This document shows positions 9,301-18,784 of a stretch of DNA of 64,000 nucleotides, in pieces. The stretch spans positions 1,426,001-1,490,000 of the forward strand of contig NZ_CP136920.1 of NCBI RefSeq assembly GCF_033100135.1, in the 5' to 3' direction. The notes below the pieces were generated by a model that worked only from the letters and a program-made list of their open reading frames with translations, made no database searches and was not told the origin of the DNA. This stretch comes from Rubellicoccus peritrichatus (GTDB lineage: Bacteria; Verrucomicrobiota; Verrucomicrobiia; Opitutales; Cerasicoccaceae). A program made the translations under genes and the position numbers. Numbering within the stretch: the first letter of the stretch is position 1; the number at the start of each line of letters is the position of its first letter.

Positions 9301-12300
9301 CAGCTCGGCCTCGCCATAAATGGTATAGGTAGTATTCTCTTTGGTATAGATGAACGTCAAAGGATTGTCATCGGGCGATTTGAATTCAAAACCACCGATA
9401 TTGAAGTCTGTCGTAATACCGATGTCGACAGACTCGACAACGCCATTTTCGATTTCAAAGCCAGGGGTGTCAGCATTACCAAAAAGTCCTTCAATCTTCT
9501 GTCCTTCAATATCAACTTCCACGTCGCCGTAAACCTCATAGAGGTTGTCATCATCGTTGTAAATAAATGTCACACCATCATGGCCCAGATTAACATCGAG
9601 TCCATAAAGTGAGAAATCGGCTGTGACGGTCGCATCCAAATACTTCAAGACCATATGTTTGTTGTGGTTTCCAATGAGACGCATTCCGGGGGCGTGAGTT
9701 GTGCCGGCCTGGATACCCATGCTCTGACCTTCAAAGGTGACACTTAGCCCGCCGAAGACTTCGTAGGCTTCGCTTTCTTCGTTGTAGCTGAACCCAAGAT
9801 AGTCGCCAGTGGTTTCAACTGTGAGGCCGGCCAAGTCTATCGATTCGGAAATGCCGAGGTCCAGATTTTCCAGTTCACCATCAACGAATGCGAAACCGGG
9901 ATTGTCACTGTCCCCAAGAAAAGCCGAGACTTCAACCCCATCCACACCGACCGTGACGTCACCATAGAATTCAAAGTAGTCAGGTGCATAGTGATAATGT
10001 GCTGGTGCGATACTTGAATAGTTAAACGTGACATCATCAGGGACGAGCTCGACACCATAGAAGTTCAGATTGCCGACCAGGCTGACAAGGAGAAATGACA
10101 GCCCAAGCCCCGAATCATCAAAACTCTGCATGACAATGCCTGGGCTTTCATAACTGCCCGCATCAAACTCGATGAATTGATCATCGAACCCGAATTTGAC
10201 ACCGCCGAATGCCATATAGAAAAGGCTGATCCCTGAGTGACTGAAGCCGATGCCATCGTCTGTTGTTTCCATGGTGATGCCGGCAATTTCAAAGGACTCT
10301 ATGATCAGGAAATCCAGGCCGATCAAATCGCCATCCTGAATTTGCATACCGGGATAAACCGTGATGGAACCATCGTCCTCTTCGACTTCGTACCCGAAAG
10401 TAGCCGAGACCATATTGCCTTCTATGGCGACTGACACCGTACCATCTATTTCATAATAATCTGTATCTTGACTATAAATCATGGTCAGCGCGTCGACATC
10501 GAAATCCAATCCATCGACATGAAAGCTGCCGCTGATGCTGGCATTCAATGCTTCAAGGGTGAGTTCGCTTGAGTCTGTTGTGGAGAGGACGATACCGGGA
10601 TTATCCGCTTCGCCGAGAATAGAGTCAAAGACCGTACTGGTCGCTTCGTAGCTGACGTTGACTTCACCGTAGCTTTCATAAAGTCCTTCTACAGGATCAT
10701 AAATGAAGGTGAAGGCTTCGGACTCGTTTCCGATTTCTATGGTAACGCCGTCATAGGTTAAGTTAGCTTCTATACCGAAGTTGAAGCTGGACAGGGTGCC
10801 GTCATGGATGGCTATTCCCGGCTCATCGACATTGCCTAGGATGACAGCGATTTCCTCAGTATCCGAGCCATTGTGGAAGTCGAGCATAGCTGATCCGTAA
10901 AGGATGTATTCGATCGCGTTGGAATCGAAAATGAAAGTCAGCGGATTTTCTTCATCGACACTGAAGGTGGCACCGTAGATTTCAAAATTGGCTCCCACTT
11001 GTGCATCGAGCGAGACAAGGTTTCCGCTGCTGTCCAGAATGAGTCCGGCATCACCACCTGCAGTTGCAAGAGACACAGTGAAAGACTGATCTTCAAATGA
11101 AACCGTTGCACCGCCCATTACGCTGTAGATGCCTGCATCTTCCGAATAGGTGAAGCCCAGACCGTTTTCGTCCGGTGTGATGGTTAGTCCGTAGAAACTC
11201 AATGTGTTGTCTGAAATGATAGTAAGACTGATGCCGGTAACATCACCATCGACGACTTCAATGCCGGGTGTTTCTTCGTCTCCGAAATCGACTTCATACA
11301 GATCATTGCCGAGATCGAGGTTGGCAACACCGTAGAATTCGAAAAGGTCGCCGTCCGAGTCATAGATAAAACGTAATCCGATGTTCGGATCTGTTGAGAA
11401 CATCATACCGGCCAGAGTGAAATCGGCCGTTACCTCCGAATTCAGGGAAATCAGGAATAGATCTCCATGATTATTGACGCCGAGGACAAGACCCGGGCCA
11501 CCGTCTTCGGTTTCCATCAGTACCTCAATTGAAGAATCAAGAAATGTAACTGTTGCTCCACCTAAGGCAGTGTATGTGCCATCGTTTGCAGAGTAGGTAA
11601 AGGTGAGACCATCATTGTTTGGTGTTATGACAATGTCATCGAGCGTGAAATCTGTGTTACTACTGACGTTGAAATTAAGTCCTGTCAGAATACCTCCTGA
11701 TATGAGAATTCCCGGAGCGTTAGCATCACCCAGGCCGACATCCACTTCGGTGCTCCCGAGCTTTGTGCTGGCATCGCCGTAGAGACCATAAGTATCTCCA
11801 TTCGCGTCATAGAAAATGGTCATGGCATTGGTACCACCGAGGGCGAATTTGATACCGCCGAATTCGAAGTTTGTTGTCACACCGGCTGAGAAAGCATTGA
11901 TTGCTCCATCGACAAGAAGCAGTCCCGGCATGTCTGCATCGCCTAGGTCAATAGTGAATGTTTCGCCAGCGATCGTCAGAATCGAAGTGCCATAGAATTC
12001 GTAGAGTGCATCTTCCGCATTGTAGATAAAGACAAATGGATGGTTAGTCTTGAGCGCAAAATCCAATCCATCAATGGAGAGGTCAGCAGTTAGTTCTGCA
12101 TCGATGGAATCGAGTATTAATGCTCCGCCATCATCTGCTTCCAGTAAGAGGCCATTATCTCCAGTAAAATCGACGGAGATTGATTGACTATTGAAAGCGA
12201 TGGTTGCACCTCCAGTGGCACTGTAGGTGTCATCGTCTGCGGCGTAGGCGACAGCGAGCCCTTCGTCGTTTGGTGTTATGTTTAAGCCCGTCATAGCGAT

Positions 12301-14310
12301 GGCAGCATTGGTTTTGATTCCGAAGTTGAAACTTTCCAGTGTTCCATTGGAAAGACTAAGGCCGGGCATTTCGGAATCACCCAGATTAATTGTCAGCGAG
12401 GTTTGCCCCATATTGATTTCTGCATCTCCATACAGCTGATAGAGCGACTGATTTGAGTCATAGAGAAAGGTGAGAGGCGCATCTTCTTCAGCCGTCATGA
12501 CCAACCCATAAAGCTCCAGGTCTGCTGTGACTTCGGCGATTAATGAAGCAATGGCGAGTGTGCCGTTATTTTCCACGGTGAATTCCAGTCCATCATTGAT
12601 GAATGTGACTGCAAAAGATTGGCCATCGAATGAAATGGTTGCACCTCCTGAGGTTCCATAGTCATTACCATCTGAAGAGTAGTTGAAAGTGAGACCGGAG
12701 CTATCGGGAGTAATCGTTATTCCGTTGGAAGTAAAAGCACCACTGGTTGCGATAGTAAAATAATGACTCTGCAATGACCCATTCGAAATGACCAGACCGG
12801 GGTCCAATGCTGTTCCGAGTGAGACCGGAGTCGAAGAACCAGTGACTTCCAATGTAGCATCGCCATAAAGTTTGTAGGCTTGGGAATCCGTATCGAAAAG
12901 GAAGGTGAGGGGGTTGGCTGGGTCGACTGTGTAGTCGGTGCCATAAAGCTCGAAATCGCTGTTGATCTCTGCGAGGAGTGAATTTAGAACCCATTCGCCG
13001 GAATTATTCAGTGCGGTAACGAGACCTCCCGGCCCGATCTGGAGATCGAACGACTGGTTGTCATATGAGACAGTCGATATGCCGGATGCGCTATGAGTGC
13101 CATCGCTATTCTCAATAAACGTTAATTGATCGGAGGAGAACGTCACACCATAGTAAGTTAGATCTCCGGCAGGTGCTAGCGTAACCGACTGAACTGCCAT
13201 GACGCCATTATTGTCGAGACCAAGAATCAGTGAGGCGCTTCCACCATCTCCAAATGTCTGCAATGTTCCATCAACATACACGTTTCCTACCAACTCGTAG
13301 GTTTGTGCATCGATGTTGTAGTTTAAGGCAACTCCATCAAAAACATCATTAGGAGTTTCAAAATAATAGCCTCCGAGCGTGAAGGTAGGGTCATAAATTT
13401 CGAGCGTAATGCTGTAGAGCTCGTCATCGATGTAGTTGACTCCGCCATAGAGCACCGGGTCTGCGATTTCGTTGAAATCCCAAATGTAGGCACCAATGAT
13501 TTCTCCTTCAATGATCAGATCGACAAAGCCCTGAACTTTGTCAATGACCCCTGTCAGGTTTGAATCTGGGTAAGTTGCGCTAACGTTGTGGCGAAACGTG
13601 TTCAGATAAAAATCATTAACTTCCAGACCGTACAAGTCCAGAGTGCCATCTCTGATACCGTTTGTGGAAATATTTCCAAGAGATGTGGCCAGATTACTGT
13701 CATAGGTCACATGGATCGAGGTTCCCAGAGCAAGTGAGCCACTCCCTCCGACAAATGTGCCATCTCCGGAAACCTGCAGGCCGGCATCCGTGGTGTCGCC
13801 ACCATTGGGATTTTTAAACCGAATTTCAGTAGCAGCTATATCATATAAATGGGCAGTTAGCGTTTCACCGCTTTCCAGAGTATGCCCGCCGGTGACTAGA
13901 TCATCAACCAGCCAGCTCTTGGGATTTACTTCACTATTGCTTCCAATCAGGAGCGTTGTACTAGCGTCATCCGCGATGGCATGCACGGTATAGGGTGGCT
14001 GAACAGTGAAGGCCGTAGTATCACTGGTATCGACTAGAATACTACCTTCACTTATCTGGATCAGTGGCCGGAAGTCTTCACCATCATCCGGCGTCAGGCC
14101 AATCAGCACATCGCCACTAAGCGTATATAAAGTGCCGGAAACACTGGTGTTATCATTTGTCGCCTGGAGGCAAATTGCACCGAGATCGACTGTGGCTGAA
14201 ACAAGGTTGAGGGACATTGCCATAGCCGCGGTAACGAGACTGCCCAGGTAGTTTAAGCGTCTGAACCTGGGCTGCCACTGAGCATAGAAAGGGCGTGTGT
14301 TATTTGTCAT
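6343..14310 (-). CDS. Giant secreted repeat protein (2655 aa) with SdrD/Cna-B-like domains
   Basis: One uninterrupted 8-kb frame. It has a signal-like segment around residues 18-40 (LGSLVTAAMAMSLNLVSATV). From about residue 470 to 1665 there are roughly 17 degenerate units built on PLTFIYD...Y-x-x-YG-x-A, then LGD-x-x-x-PG and a GITITP-like strand. Every second unit reads GGATISF. About residues 2280-2420 hold two SdrD/Cna-B-type modules (VYGRVFDS and GYVYEDTNEDGIFDNDE). The end has DPDDDGLSNKIEQLLNTDP and a verrucomicrobial C-terminal beta domain. It has no PEP-CTERM tail. Probably a surface or extracellular adhesin/matrix protein (inference). The divergent neighbour is a sensor kinase. Confidence 0.85.
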   Translation of the reverse strand: MTNNTRPFYAQWQPRFRRLNYLGSLVTAAMAMSLNLVSATVDLGAICLQATNDNTSVSGTLYTLSGDVLIGLTPDDGEDFRPLIQISEGSILVDTSDTTAFTVQPPYTVHAIADDASTTLLIGSNSEVNPKSWLVDDLVTGGHTLESGETLTAHLYDIAATEIRFKNPNGGDTTDAGLQVSGDGTFVGGSGSLALGTSIHVTYDSNLATSLGNISTNGIRDGTLDLYGLEVNDFYLNTFRHNVSATYPDSNLTGVIDKVQGFVDLIIEGEIIGAYIWDFNEIADPVLYGGVNYIDDELYSITLEIYDPTFTLGGYYFETPNDVFDGVALNYNIDAQTYELVGNVYVDGTLQTFGDGGSASLILGLDNNGVMAVQSVTLAPAGDLTYYGVTFSSDQLTFIENSDGTHSASGISTVSYDNQSFDLQIGPGGLVTALNNSGEWVLNSLLAEINSDFELYGTDYTVDPANPLTFLFDTDSQAYKLYGDATLEVTGSSTPVSLGTALDPGLVISNGSLQSHYFTIATSGAFTSNGITITPDSSGLTFNYSSDGNDYGTSGGATISFDGQSFAVTFINDGLEFTVENNGTLAIASLIAEVTADLELYGLVMTAEEDAPLTFLYDSNQSLYQLYGDAEINMGQTSLTINLGDSEMPGLSLSNGTLESFNFGIKTNAAIAMTGLNITPNDEGLAVAYAADDDTYSATGGATIAFNSQSISVDFTGDNGLLLEADDGGALILDSIDAELTADLSIDGLDFALKTNHPFVFIYNAEDALYEFYGTSILTIAGETFTIDLGDADMPGLLLVDGAINAFSAGVTTNFEFGGIKFALGGTNAMTIFYDANGDTYGLYGDASTKLGSTEVDVGLGDANAPGILISGGILTGLNFNVSSNTDFTLDDIVITPNNDGLTFTYSANDGTYTALGGATVTFLDSSIEVLMETEDGGPGLVLGVNNHGDLFLISLNSEVTADFTLAGMMFSTDPNIGLRFIYDSDGDLFEFYGVANLDLGNDLYEVDFGDEETPGIEVVDGDVTGISLTIISDNTLSFYGLTITPDENGLGFTYSEDAGIYSVMGGATVSFEDQSFTVSLATAGGDAGLILDSSGNLVSLDAQVGANFEIYGATFSVDEENPLTFIFDSNAIEYILYGSAMLDFHNGSDTEEIAVILGNVDEPGIAIHDGTLSSFNFGIEANLTYDGVTIEIGNESEAFTFIYDPVEGLYESYGEVNVSYEATSTVFDSILGEADNPGIVLSTTDSSELTLEALNASISGSFHVDGLDFDVDALTMIYSQDTDYYEIDGTVSVAIEGNMVSATFGYEVEEDDGSITVYPGMQIQDGDLIGLDFLIIESFEIAGITMETTDDGIGFSHSGISLFYMAFGGVKFGFDDQFIEFDAGSYESPGIVMQSFDDSGLGLSFLLVSLVGNLNFYGVELVPDDVTFNYSSIAPAHYHYAPDYFEFYGDVTVGVDGVEVSAFLGDSDNPGFAFVDGELENLDLGISESIDLAGLTVETTGDYLGFSYNEESEAYEVFGGLSVTFEGQSMGIQAGTTHAPGMRLIGNHNKHMVLKYLDATVTADFSLYGLDVNLGHDGVTFIYNDDDNLYEVYGDVEVDIEGQKIEGLFGNADTPGFEIENGVVESVDIGITTDFNIGGFEFKSPDDNPLTFIYTKENTTYTIYGEAELDTLWDVIITLGSEENPGIQIIDNTWDIENLAIEVDKINLGFAQLKEVRVSYSRDHSDIIVDVILDVIIPEFEGEFDSEVAVDNGKITDIFLEYKAVGTSTGIEILDTGVDIAEMSVAFDNLDQPADLIFEGTIGLQFGGQIGIGGQAATLSYIEGDVYVDSEELIISDTVYFGAYEINGEWDSLIYKSGAAMTLDWADEKYLLESSLYMPADYGIKLTEDLFFSKEYVVLEAKAEVRVPDGIPIIGGDDLGNIDVDLLIDTNDPSNSFAAAWVDIDLLFTTEQAGIEYTFDNGKFKYIDSGDIADIKQEIQEAEDAQNGDEDYTTKTFTFDLPEGATSFMVDMGWALYEAIPVGEDMDPVTAPVGDMFVTVTGTVKDSSGAINDDVPLSIHEVSYNDGSYTADTSNTSIGYYSLPLIVTDSYGVKIASEGVILTSNTSDQLIAFDALAEGTITVSLTYLATIDNFLTPLIFDDPSMTVYYDYEDPYINIDSIDLNASNSDTIGDTTYIFSGTTLPITLEYYSDAAFVNNTTVSIFIDDNDEDHDGTAIKAFEDYQYAGDDVPINHSVHWLIENISEEPSDEYYIYAQIDNGNQEIVYSEYFGPFTIAPAVYGRVFDSIQGNSPLNGFRVYLDVNGDKEYDASIDKSTITNSNGNYVFDDVPNGEVTIGVVIPYGYASNENTLDFITTTYITGDSVEIDFDINLLDSISGYVYEDTNEDGIFDNDEVGIRGVQLFIDQNGNGTYESHTDIKTVTNKNGFWRFYDVEVNTTYDVYILAYPSQISNSDKNFVIVNTTTETIPDEPDSLVATNASVASSEFSVAPRVASASLDASTTSTTKYTEFNGYDFGITPNAVDQVSDRNYMLYILSYFPDGEPELVGIDSDPDDDGLSNKIEQLLNTDPAVTSGTPVPLVAVGDTISTGGDDVTTILVEYGLIASHVYEIQASTDLTNWVTIDTFRATKTEPVILEIETDLDVESTFIRIEVSD

Positions 14311-14643
14311 TGTAGGTGATTATTGAGGCTCCCTTTGGGATGTCTCTTTAGGTATGGTTTTGGTCGAGGCATTAAGCGCCCTGCTCCATTTGCGATGTCT
14401 TGTAGATGGCTTTTTAGTAATATGCTTATTGCAGGAAGTGCTTAAGCTGTTGAATGTCTGGTCGATTAGCCCATTTTGAGGCGAATACTATATCGATTTC
14501 ATAGTAGCATGAGTTTATTAAGAAAGTATTAAGAACGAATCGCTCTTCTGGGTATTTGCACGCTACTACTATTGTGCTTTTGTCTCTAATTCTTTAGAAA
14601 ATAACTCCCTGACTATTTTGGGCCTATTATTTATCGCTATCCT
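14311..14643. promoter_or_regulatory. Divergent promoter region of the giant protein and the sensor kinase, with 11-bp-phased direct repeat
   Basis: The 333-bp gap between two divergent genes holds TATTAAGAA at 14516-14524 and again at 14527-14535. The two copies are exactly 11 bp apart, the spacing used by OmpR/PhoB-type regulators. The same core (ATTAAG) with the same spacing occurs next to the response-regulator gene at 16.7-16.8 kb. No other strong promoter elements were identified. Confidence 0.5.
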
Positions 14644-16029
14644 GTGATCACTAATTCAATACGTTGGCAAATACAGCTTTGGCATGGCGTGCTGCTGACC
14701 ATTGTTGTCGTTTTCTTGCTGATCCTTGTTTCATATCATGAGAAGGAGATGCTGGAGCGGGTTGTGGACCAGGAACTAATGGGGCTGACGCCGACTGTTT
14801 TGCTTTTTCACTTTCCACATCCAGATCAACGCACTGGGGGGAGACACAGAGCTCCGGACTTTAGTGCCAACGATTTGAGGCGAAACCCACCTGAGATACA
14901 TTTGTCGAATCGCTCTCCCAGTGAGTTCTACCATATTGTTTGGGACGATAGAGGAGAGGTTCTTGCCGTGTCTCCATCGTTCCCGGAGTATATTACCAGG
15001 CCTGGTAGAGGAACAGTTGGTTGGGAATACCACTACAGCGATAATGGTAACCGAGAGCTCATCCATCGACATCCAAGTGGCTATATCGGCATGGTTGGGA
15101 CGAGTGCTTCAAATATTCGGCGCCAGTGGCTGGCTTTCTGTTATTGGATTTGGGGCGTTGGTCTTGTCACTTTATTAGTCGCCTGGGGCGTGGGTTGGAT
15201 GCTTGTAAATCGTTCACTGACTCCACTCAGGCGCATTAGTGCGACTGCAAAGGACATTGCTGAAGGTGACCTAAGTAAGCGTATTGAAACCACGCGGGCA
15301 CATGAGGAATTACAAGAATTGGCCGGGACTTTGAATCAAACTTTTGAGCGGCTGGGACTGGCGCTTACTCAGCAAATTCGTTTTACAGCTGACGCCTCGC
15401 ACGAACTCCGCACGCCTTTGGCAGTTGTGCTCAATGAATGCCAATGGGCCTTGGATCGGGAGCGCTCACTGACTGAGTATAGAGAGGGCTTTGAAACGTG
15501 TCACAGTACCGCAATGCATATGAGTGGTTTGGTGGAAGCGTTGATGCAGCTTGCGCGGATTGATGCCGGACAGGAGAAATTGAAATGCGTAACGGTCGAC
15601 CTGCAAGCGGTGCTTGAGGAATGTATTGAGATGCTCAGAGCAATTATTAGGTCAAAGCATATTGCAATTGAATCACAGCTCGAAGCAATTTTTGTCAAAA
15701 TCGATATCTCCAAAATCCAACAAGTAGTTATTAACATCGTTAGTAATGCCGCCAGTCACAGTCCCGAAAATTCTGTGATCAAACTGTCTTCGAAAATTGA
15801 CGGTAACTGGGCGGTAATTGAAATACTGGATGAAGGAAGTGGTATCCCGGAAAATGATCTTTCCCAGATATTCGAGCGCTTTTATCAGTCGGGAGAATCC
15901 AGGACGGAAGCAGGAGCCGGGCTTGGTTTGGCAATCAGTAAATCAATTATTGAGCTGCACGGTGGAAGCATTAACGCAGCGAATGAGAAAGGCAAAGGCG
16001 CCCGTTTTGTTATTCGCCTTCCGCTCTAG
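14644..16029 (+). CDS. Sensor histidine kinase (HAMP, HisKA, HATPase)
   Basis: A 461-residue inner-membrane kinase, starting at GTG 14644. TM1 is about residues 10-31 and TM2 about 162-188, with a ~130-residue periplasmic sensor between. HAMP follows (LTPLRRISATAKDIAEGDLS). The H box is FTADASHELRTPLA with His253. The N box is QQVVINIVSNAASHSPEN, G1 is LDEGSGIPENDL and G2 is GAGLGLAISKS. It autophosphorylates and should signal to the OmpR-type regulator whose gene converges on it with only 4 bp between the stops. The signal is unknown. Confidence 0.93.
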   Translation: MITNSIRWQIQLWHGVLLTIVVVFLLILVSYHEKEMLERVVDQELMGLTPTVLLFHFPHPDQRTGGRHRAPDFSANDLRRNPPEIHLSNRSPSEFYHIVWDDRGEVLAVSPSFPEYITRPGRGTVGWEYHYSDNGNRELIHRHPSGYIGMVGTSASNIRRQWLAFCYWIWGVGLVTLLVAWGVGWMLVNRSLTPLRRISATAKDIAEGDLSKRIETTRAHEELQELAGTLNQTFERLGLALTQQIRFTADASHELRTPLAVVLNECQWALDRERSLTEYREGFETCHSTAMHMSGLVEALMQLARIDAGQEKLKCVTVDLQAVLEECIEMLRAIIRSKHIAIESQLEAIFVKIDISKIQQVVINIVSNAASHSPENSVIKLSSKIDGNWAVIEILDEGSGIPENDLSQIFERFYQSGESRTEAGAGLGLAISKSIIELHGGSINAANEKGKGARFVIRLPL

Positions 16030-16033
16030 GTGG

Positions 16034-16702
16034 TCACTCAATCAAGTAGCCTTGTCCGCGAACGGTTTTGATGAAGTCTTTACCCAGCTTCTTGCGAATG
16101 TTGAAGAGATGAACATTAAGCAGGTTTGACATACTGTCATCATTCTCATCGAGAATCGTTTCAAGAAGCTCTTTGGTGCCAACTACTTTCCCACGACCCA
16201 AGGCCAGCTTTTGCACGATTCCGTACTCTCTTTTAGTCATGGTGACGGGTTCGCCGTCCGAGAATATGCGTTGCGCCCCAGTGTCTATTTCGATGGTTCC
16301 GATTGCAATACGAGGTGATACTTTGTCCGCGGAGCGACGTATTAGTGAGCCAATGCGGGCGTGGAGTTCATCCATGTCAAAGGGTTTTGTCAGGTAGTCG
16401 TCGGCACCTGAGTTCAAACCCTGGACTCGATCCGCCACTTTGTCCCGTGCAGTTAGCATGAGAACGGGGGTCGACAGTTGGTTCTCACGTATTTTATTCA
16501 GTACTTCCCAGCCATCTATTTTCGGCAGCATGATATCGAGAATGATCAGGTCGTAGGGCCAGTTCATCGCTTTGTAAATACTCTCTTCCCCATCTTCTGC
16601 ACTATCCACAGCATAGCTTTTCTCTTTGAGCGAGCGGATTAGCTGCTTCCTTAGGATAGGATTGTCTTCGACGACTAGAATGCGCATACGCGGGGCAATC
16701 AT
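16034..16702 (-). CDS. OmpR/PhoB-family response regulator
   Basis: A 222-residue protein. The receiver domain has the acidic pocket VVEDN, phospho-acceptor Asp56 in LIILDIMLP, the switch Thr in LMLTARD and Lys in LTKPFD. The C-terminal winged helix ends IRKKLGKDFIKTVRGQGYLIE. An internal ATG at 16687 (MRILVVEDN) is an equally good start. It is convergent with the kinase gene rather than in one operon. Direct-repeat boxes just upstream (16726-16743 and 16783-16800) suggest autoregulation (inference). Confidence 0.93.
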   Translation of the reverse strand: MIAPRMRILVVEDNPILRKQLIRSLKEKSYAVDSAEDGEESIYKAMNWPYDLIILDIMLPKIDGWEVLNKIRENQLSTPVLMLTARDKVADRVQGLNSGADDYLTKPFDMDELHARIGSLIRRSADKVSPRIAIGTIEIDTGAQRIFSDGEPVTMTKREYGIVQKLALGRGKVVGTKELLETILDENDDSMSNLLNVHLFNIRKKLGKDFIKTVRGQGYLIE

Positions 16703-16725
16703 GCATCGAATTATATCATATGCAA

Positions 16726-16800
16726 GATTAAGCCAGGATTAAGGAAGCTGAAAACCTGTATGTACCAGAAAAAGTTAGATTTCTTAACCATCCCTTAATC
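16726..16800. promoter_or_regulatory. Two tandem-repeat boxes GATTAAG-N4-G(A/G)TTAAG, opposite orientations
   Basis: On the plus strand GATTAAG at 16726-16732 recurs at 16737-16743, an 11-bp period. On the minus strand the same pattern, GATTAAG-N4-GGTTAAG, fills 16783-16800. Paired direct repeats at 11-bp spacing are the usual binding layout of OmpR/PhoB-type regulators. They sit between the response-regulator gene and a divergent 93-residue ORF. Seen directly; the assignment to this regulator is inferred. Confidence 0.6.
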
Positions 16801-16835
16801 TATTTTTCGTATAATAGGCAGTCGAAACAGGCGTT

Positions 16836-17117
16836 ATGCAAACTCGGATTCTAGATCTCAATCGTCATCAAGATACCGTACGCCTTATACTGTTTAAGGC
16901 GATGCTTGAGGAATTGTATGTCGAGACAGATATGGAGTTTCATCATGAAGTCCTGAGATTTTGCCACAAGCTTGCGCAACGGGAGGACTGCCTGAAAGAG
17001 TGCATCCTTTATCATCTGTTAATTGGAGGTTCACCGCCTGAGGGGTGCGAACGCTATGATCTGTGTGGTGAATATTCGATTGAACGGTTTGTTAAGGAAG
17101 CGTGGCTCTCTTTATAA
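16836..17117 (+). CDS. Small hypothetical protein (93 aa)
   Basis: Not recognised. Soluble, mixed-charge, with four cysteines (FCHKL, EDCLKECI, GCERYDLC). No signal peptide or membrane segment. It is divergent from the response regulator and downstream of the paired GATTAAG boxes, so it may belong to that regulon (inference). It precedes ilvA by 60 bp. The reading frame is plausible but family support is lacking. Confidence 0.55.
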   Translation: MQTRILDLNRHQDTVRLILFKAMLEELYVETDMEFHHEVLRFCHKLAQREDCLKECILYHLLIGGSPPEGCERYDLCGEYSIERFVKEAWLSL

Positions 17118-17177
17118 CTCTTCTTTGATGACAGCTCGTGGCTGGACATTCTGACTGCAAATGAGCAGTTTGGGGCG

Positions 17178-18719
17178 ATGGATATCTTACGAACGCTCAG
17201 ACAGGAGACGCTTTTTGCTCGTCAGCGGGTGTATCAGGCTGGAGAACCGACACCACTTGAGCCAATAGAGCTTGAGGTGCCGGGTAATGTCTTCGTCAAG
17301 CGTGAGGATTTGTCCCCGATTAAAGCTTACAAATGGCGGGGTGCGTTCAATCGTATGGCTTTGTTGAGCGAGGATGAGCGGAAAAGGCCTGTTGTTGCGG
17401 CATCTGCCGGAAACCATGCGCAGGGAGTCGCTCTGGCAGCACGTATTCTCGACCTCAGGGCAAAAATTTACATGCCGAGGACCACTCCTGTAGTCAAGCG
17501 TGAGGCAGTGTATCGGCATGGCGGAGAGCATGTTGAAATCATTCTCGAAGGCGATGGCTACGACGATGCACTGGCGGCCGCCCTCATCGAGACACATGCC
17601 AATGGCAATGCTTACATCCATGCCTATGATGATTTACTGGTGATGGCTGGTCAGGCGACTCTAGCCGATGAAATTGTGATGTCAGGTGAAGGACCATTTG
17701 ATGTCGCTTATCTCCAGATTGGCGGCGGTGGTATGGCTGGTGGCGTTGCGAACTGGCTGAAAACTTTTTACCCCAAGATAAGAATTGTTGGAGTCGAAGG
17801 GGTTGAACAGGCTTCAATGAAGGCTGCAGTCGAAGCAGGTAAACCGACTCCGCTTGAGGCACTGGATATCTTTTGTGATGGGACTGCAGTCCGTCAGGCA
17901 GGAGAAGTCACTTTTGAAGTCTGCCGCCAGGTCATTGATGAGTTTATTACGGTTACGAATGAGGAAGTGAGTGATGCAATACGCCTGTATTGGGAGCGTT
18001 TGCGGTGTCTTCTGGAGCCTTCAGGGGCGATGGGACTTGCCGGTCTTTTGAAGGATTGTGCGGCATCATCCAGTACTGCTCATCATGAGAATGCCTTGAT
18101 CATCGGGTGTGGTGCAAATCTGGATTTTGGTAAGCTCGCTGTTATTGCAGATTCCGCAGGCATTGGTGCTGGACGCAGGCGTCATCTACGAATCCAGATT
18201 CCCGAAAAACCGGGTAGCATGCTTGAGCTTCTGGAGACAGGTCTTGGCCGGCTTAATATCATCGATTTTCAGTACGGGAAAGTTGACCCTGCTGAAGCCT
18301 GGCCGGTCTTTGGTATGGTTTGCTCCGATCCTGAGCACAGTGCCCTGGAAGAACGCTTACGGAGTGAAGGCTATAAATTTGAGGAAGTGGATGATTCAGT
18401 TGAGGTGAGATTCCGGGCAATCCCTTGCGATGTTTCATTGCTTCATTTCCCAGTTTTCCTCGAATTGGATTTTTATGAGCGTGCTGGTGCTTTGTTGGAC
18501 TTTCTTCAGCAAATTGTACGCAGCCAGGCGAACTTCTGCTACTTCAATTATCGATACACGGGTGAGCGTGTAGGGCGTGCATTGATTGGTTTGGAGTTTG
18601 ATACTCAGACACAAGCCGAGGCATTCTTAGCTGAACTGCCGCCCTCGGGTGATGGATATCGTTATTGCAGGCCACTAAGTAATGATGAGATTAACCAAAT
18701 TGTCGGTAAGAAGGATTGA
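17178..18719 (+). CDS. ilvA: Threonine ammonia-lyase, biosynthetic
   Basis: A 513-residue fold-type II PLP enzyme converting threonine to 2-oxobutanoate and ammonia, the first step to isoleucine. The PLP lysine is Lys52 in [23 protein letters not shown] gives the asparagine loop and [11 protein letters not shown] the phosphate-binding glycine loop. The length matches the long, feedback-regulated form: two C-terminal ACT-like repeats begin near residue 335 ([18 protein letters not shown]) and 425. No leader peptide or attenuator was seen upstream. Confidence 0.93.
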   Translation: MDILRTLRQETLFARQRVYQAGEPTPLEPIELEVPGNVFVKREDLSPIKAYKWRGAFNRMALLSEDERKRPVVAASAGNHAQGVALAARILDLRAKIYMPRTTPVVKREAVYRHGGEHVEIILEGDGYDDALAAALIETHANGNAYIHAYDDLLVMAGQATLADEIVMSGEGPFDVAYLQIGGGGMAGGVANWLKTFYPKIRIVGVEGVEQASMKAAVEAGKPTPLEALDIFCDGTAVRQAGEVTFEVCRQVIDEFITVTNEEVSDAIRLYWERLRCLLEPSGAMGLAGLLKDCAASSSTAHHENALIIGCGANLDFGKLAVIADSAGIGAGRRRHLRIQIPEKPGSMLELLETGLGRLNIIDFQYGKVDPAEAWPVFGMVCSDPEHSALEERLRSEGYKFEEVDDSVEVRFRAIPCDVSLLHFPVFLELDFYERAGALLDFLQQIVRSQANFCYFNYRYTGERVGRALIGLEFDTQTQAEAFLAELPPSGDGYRYCRPLSNDEINQIVGKKD

Positions 18720-18784
18720 TAGTCTGCTGGGAGTGTAATTTGCGTTTATCTATCTCTGCGTCGAGTCCTTAGGAAAAATAGTTC

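Noticed and set aside
7063..9612. Several plus-strand ORFs opposite the giant gene
   Set aside because: They are antisense shadows with Ile/Val/Asp-rich repetition mirroring the repeat protein; no independent support.
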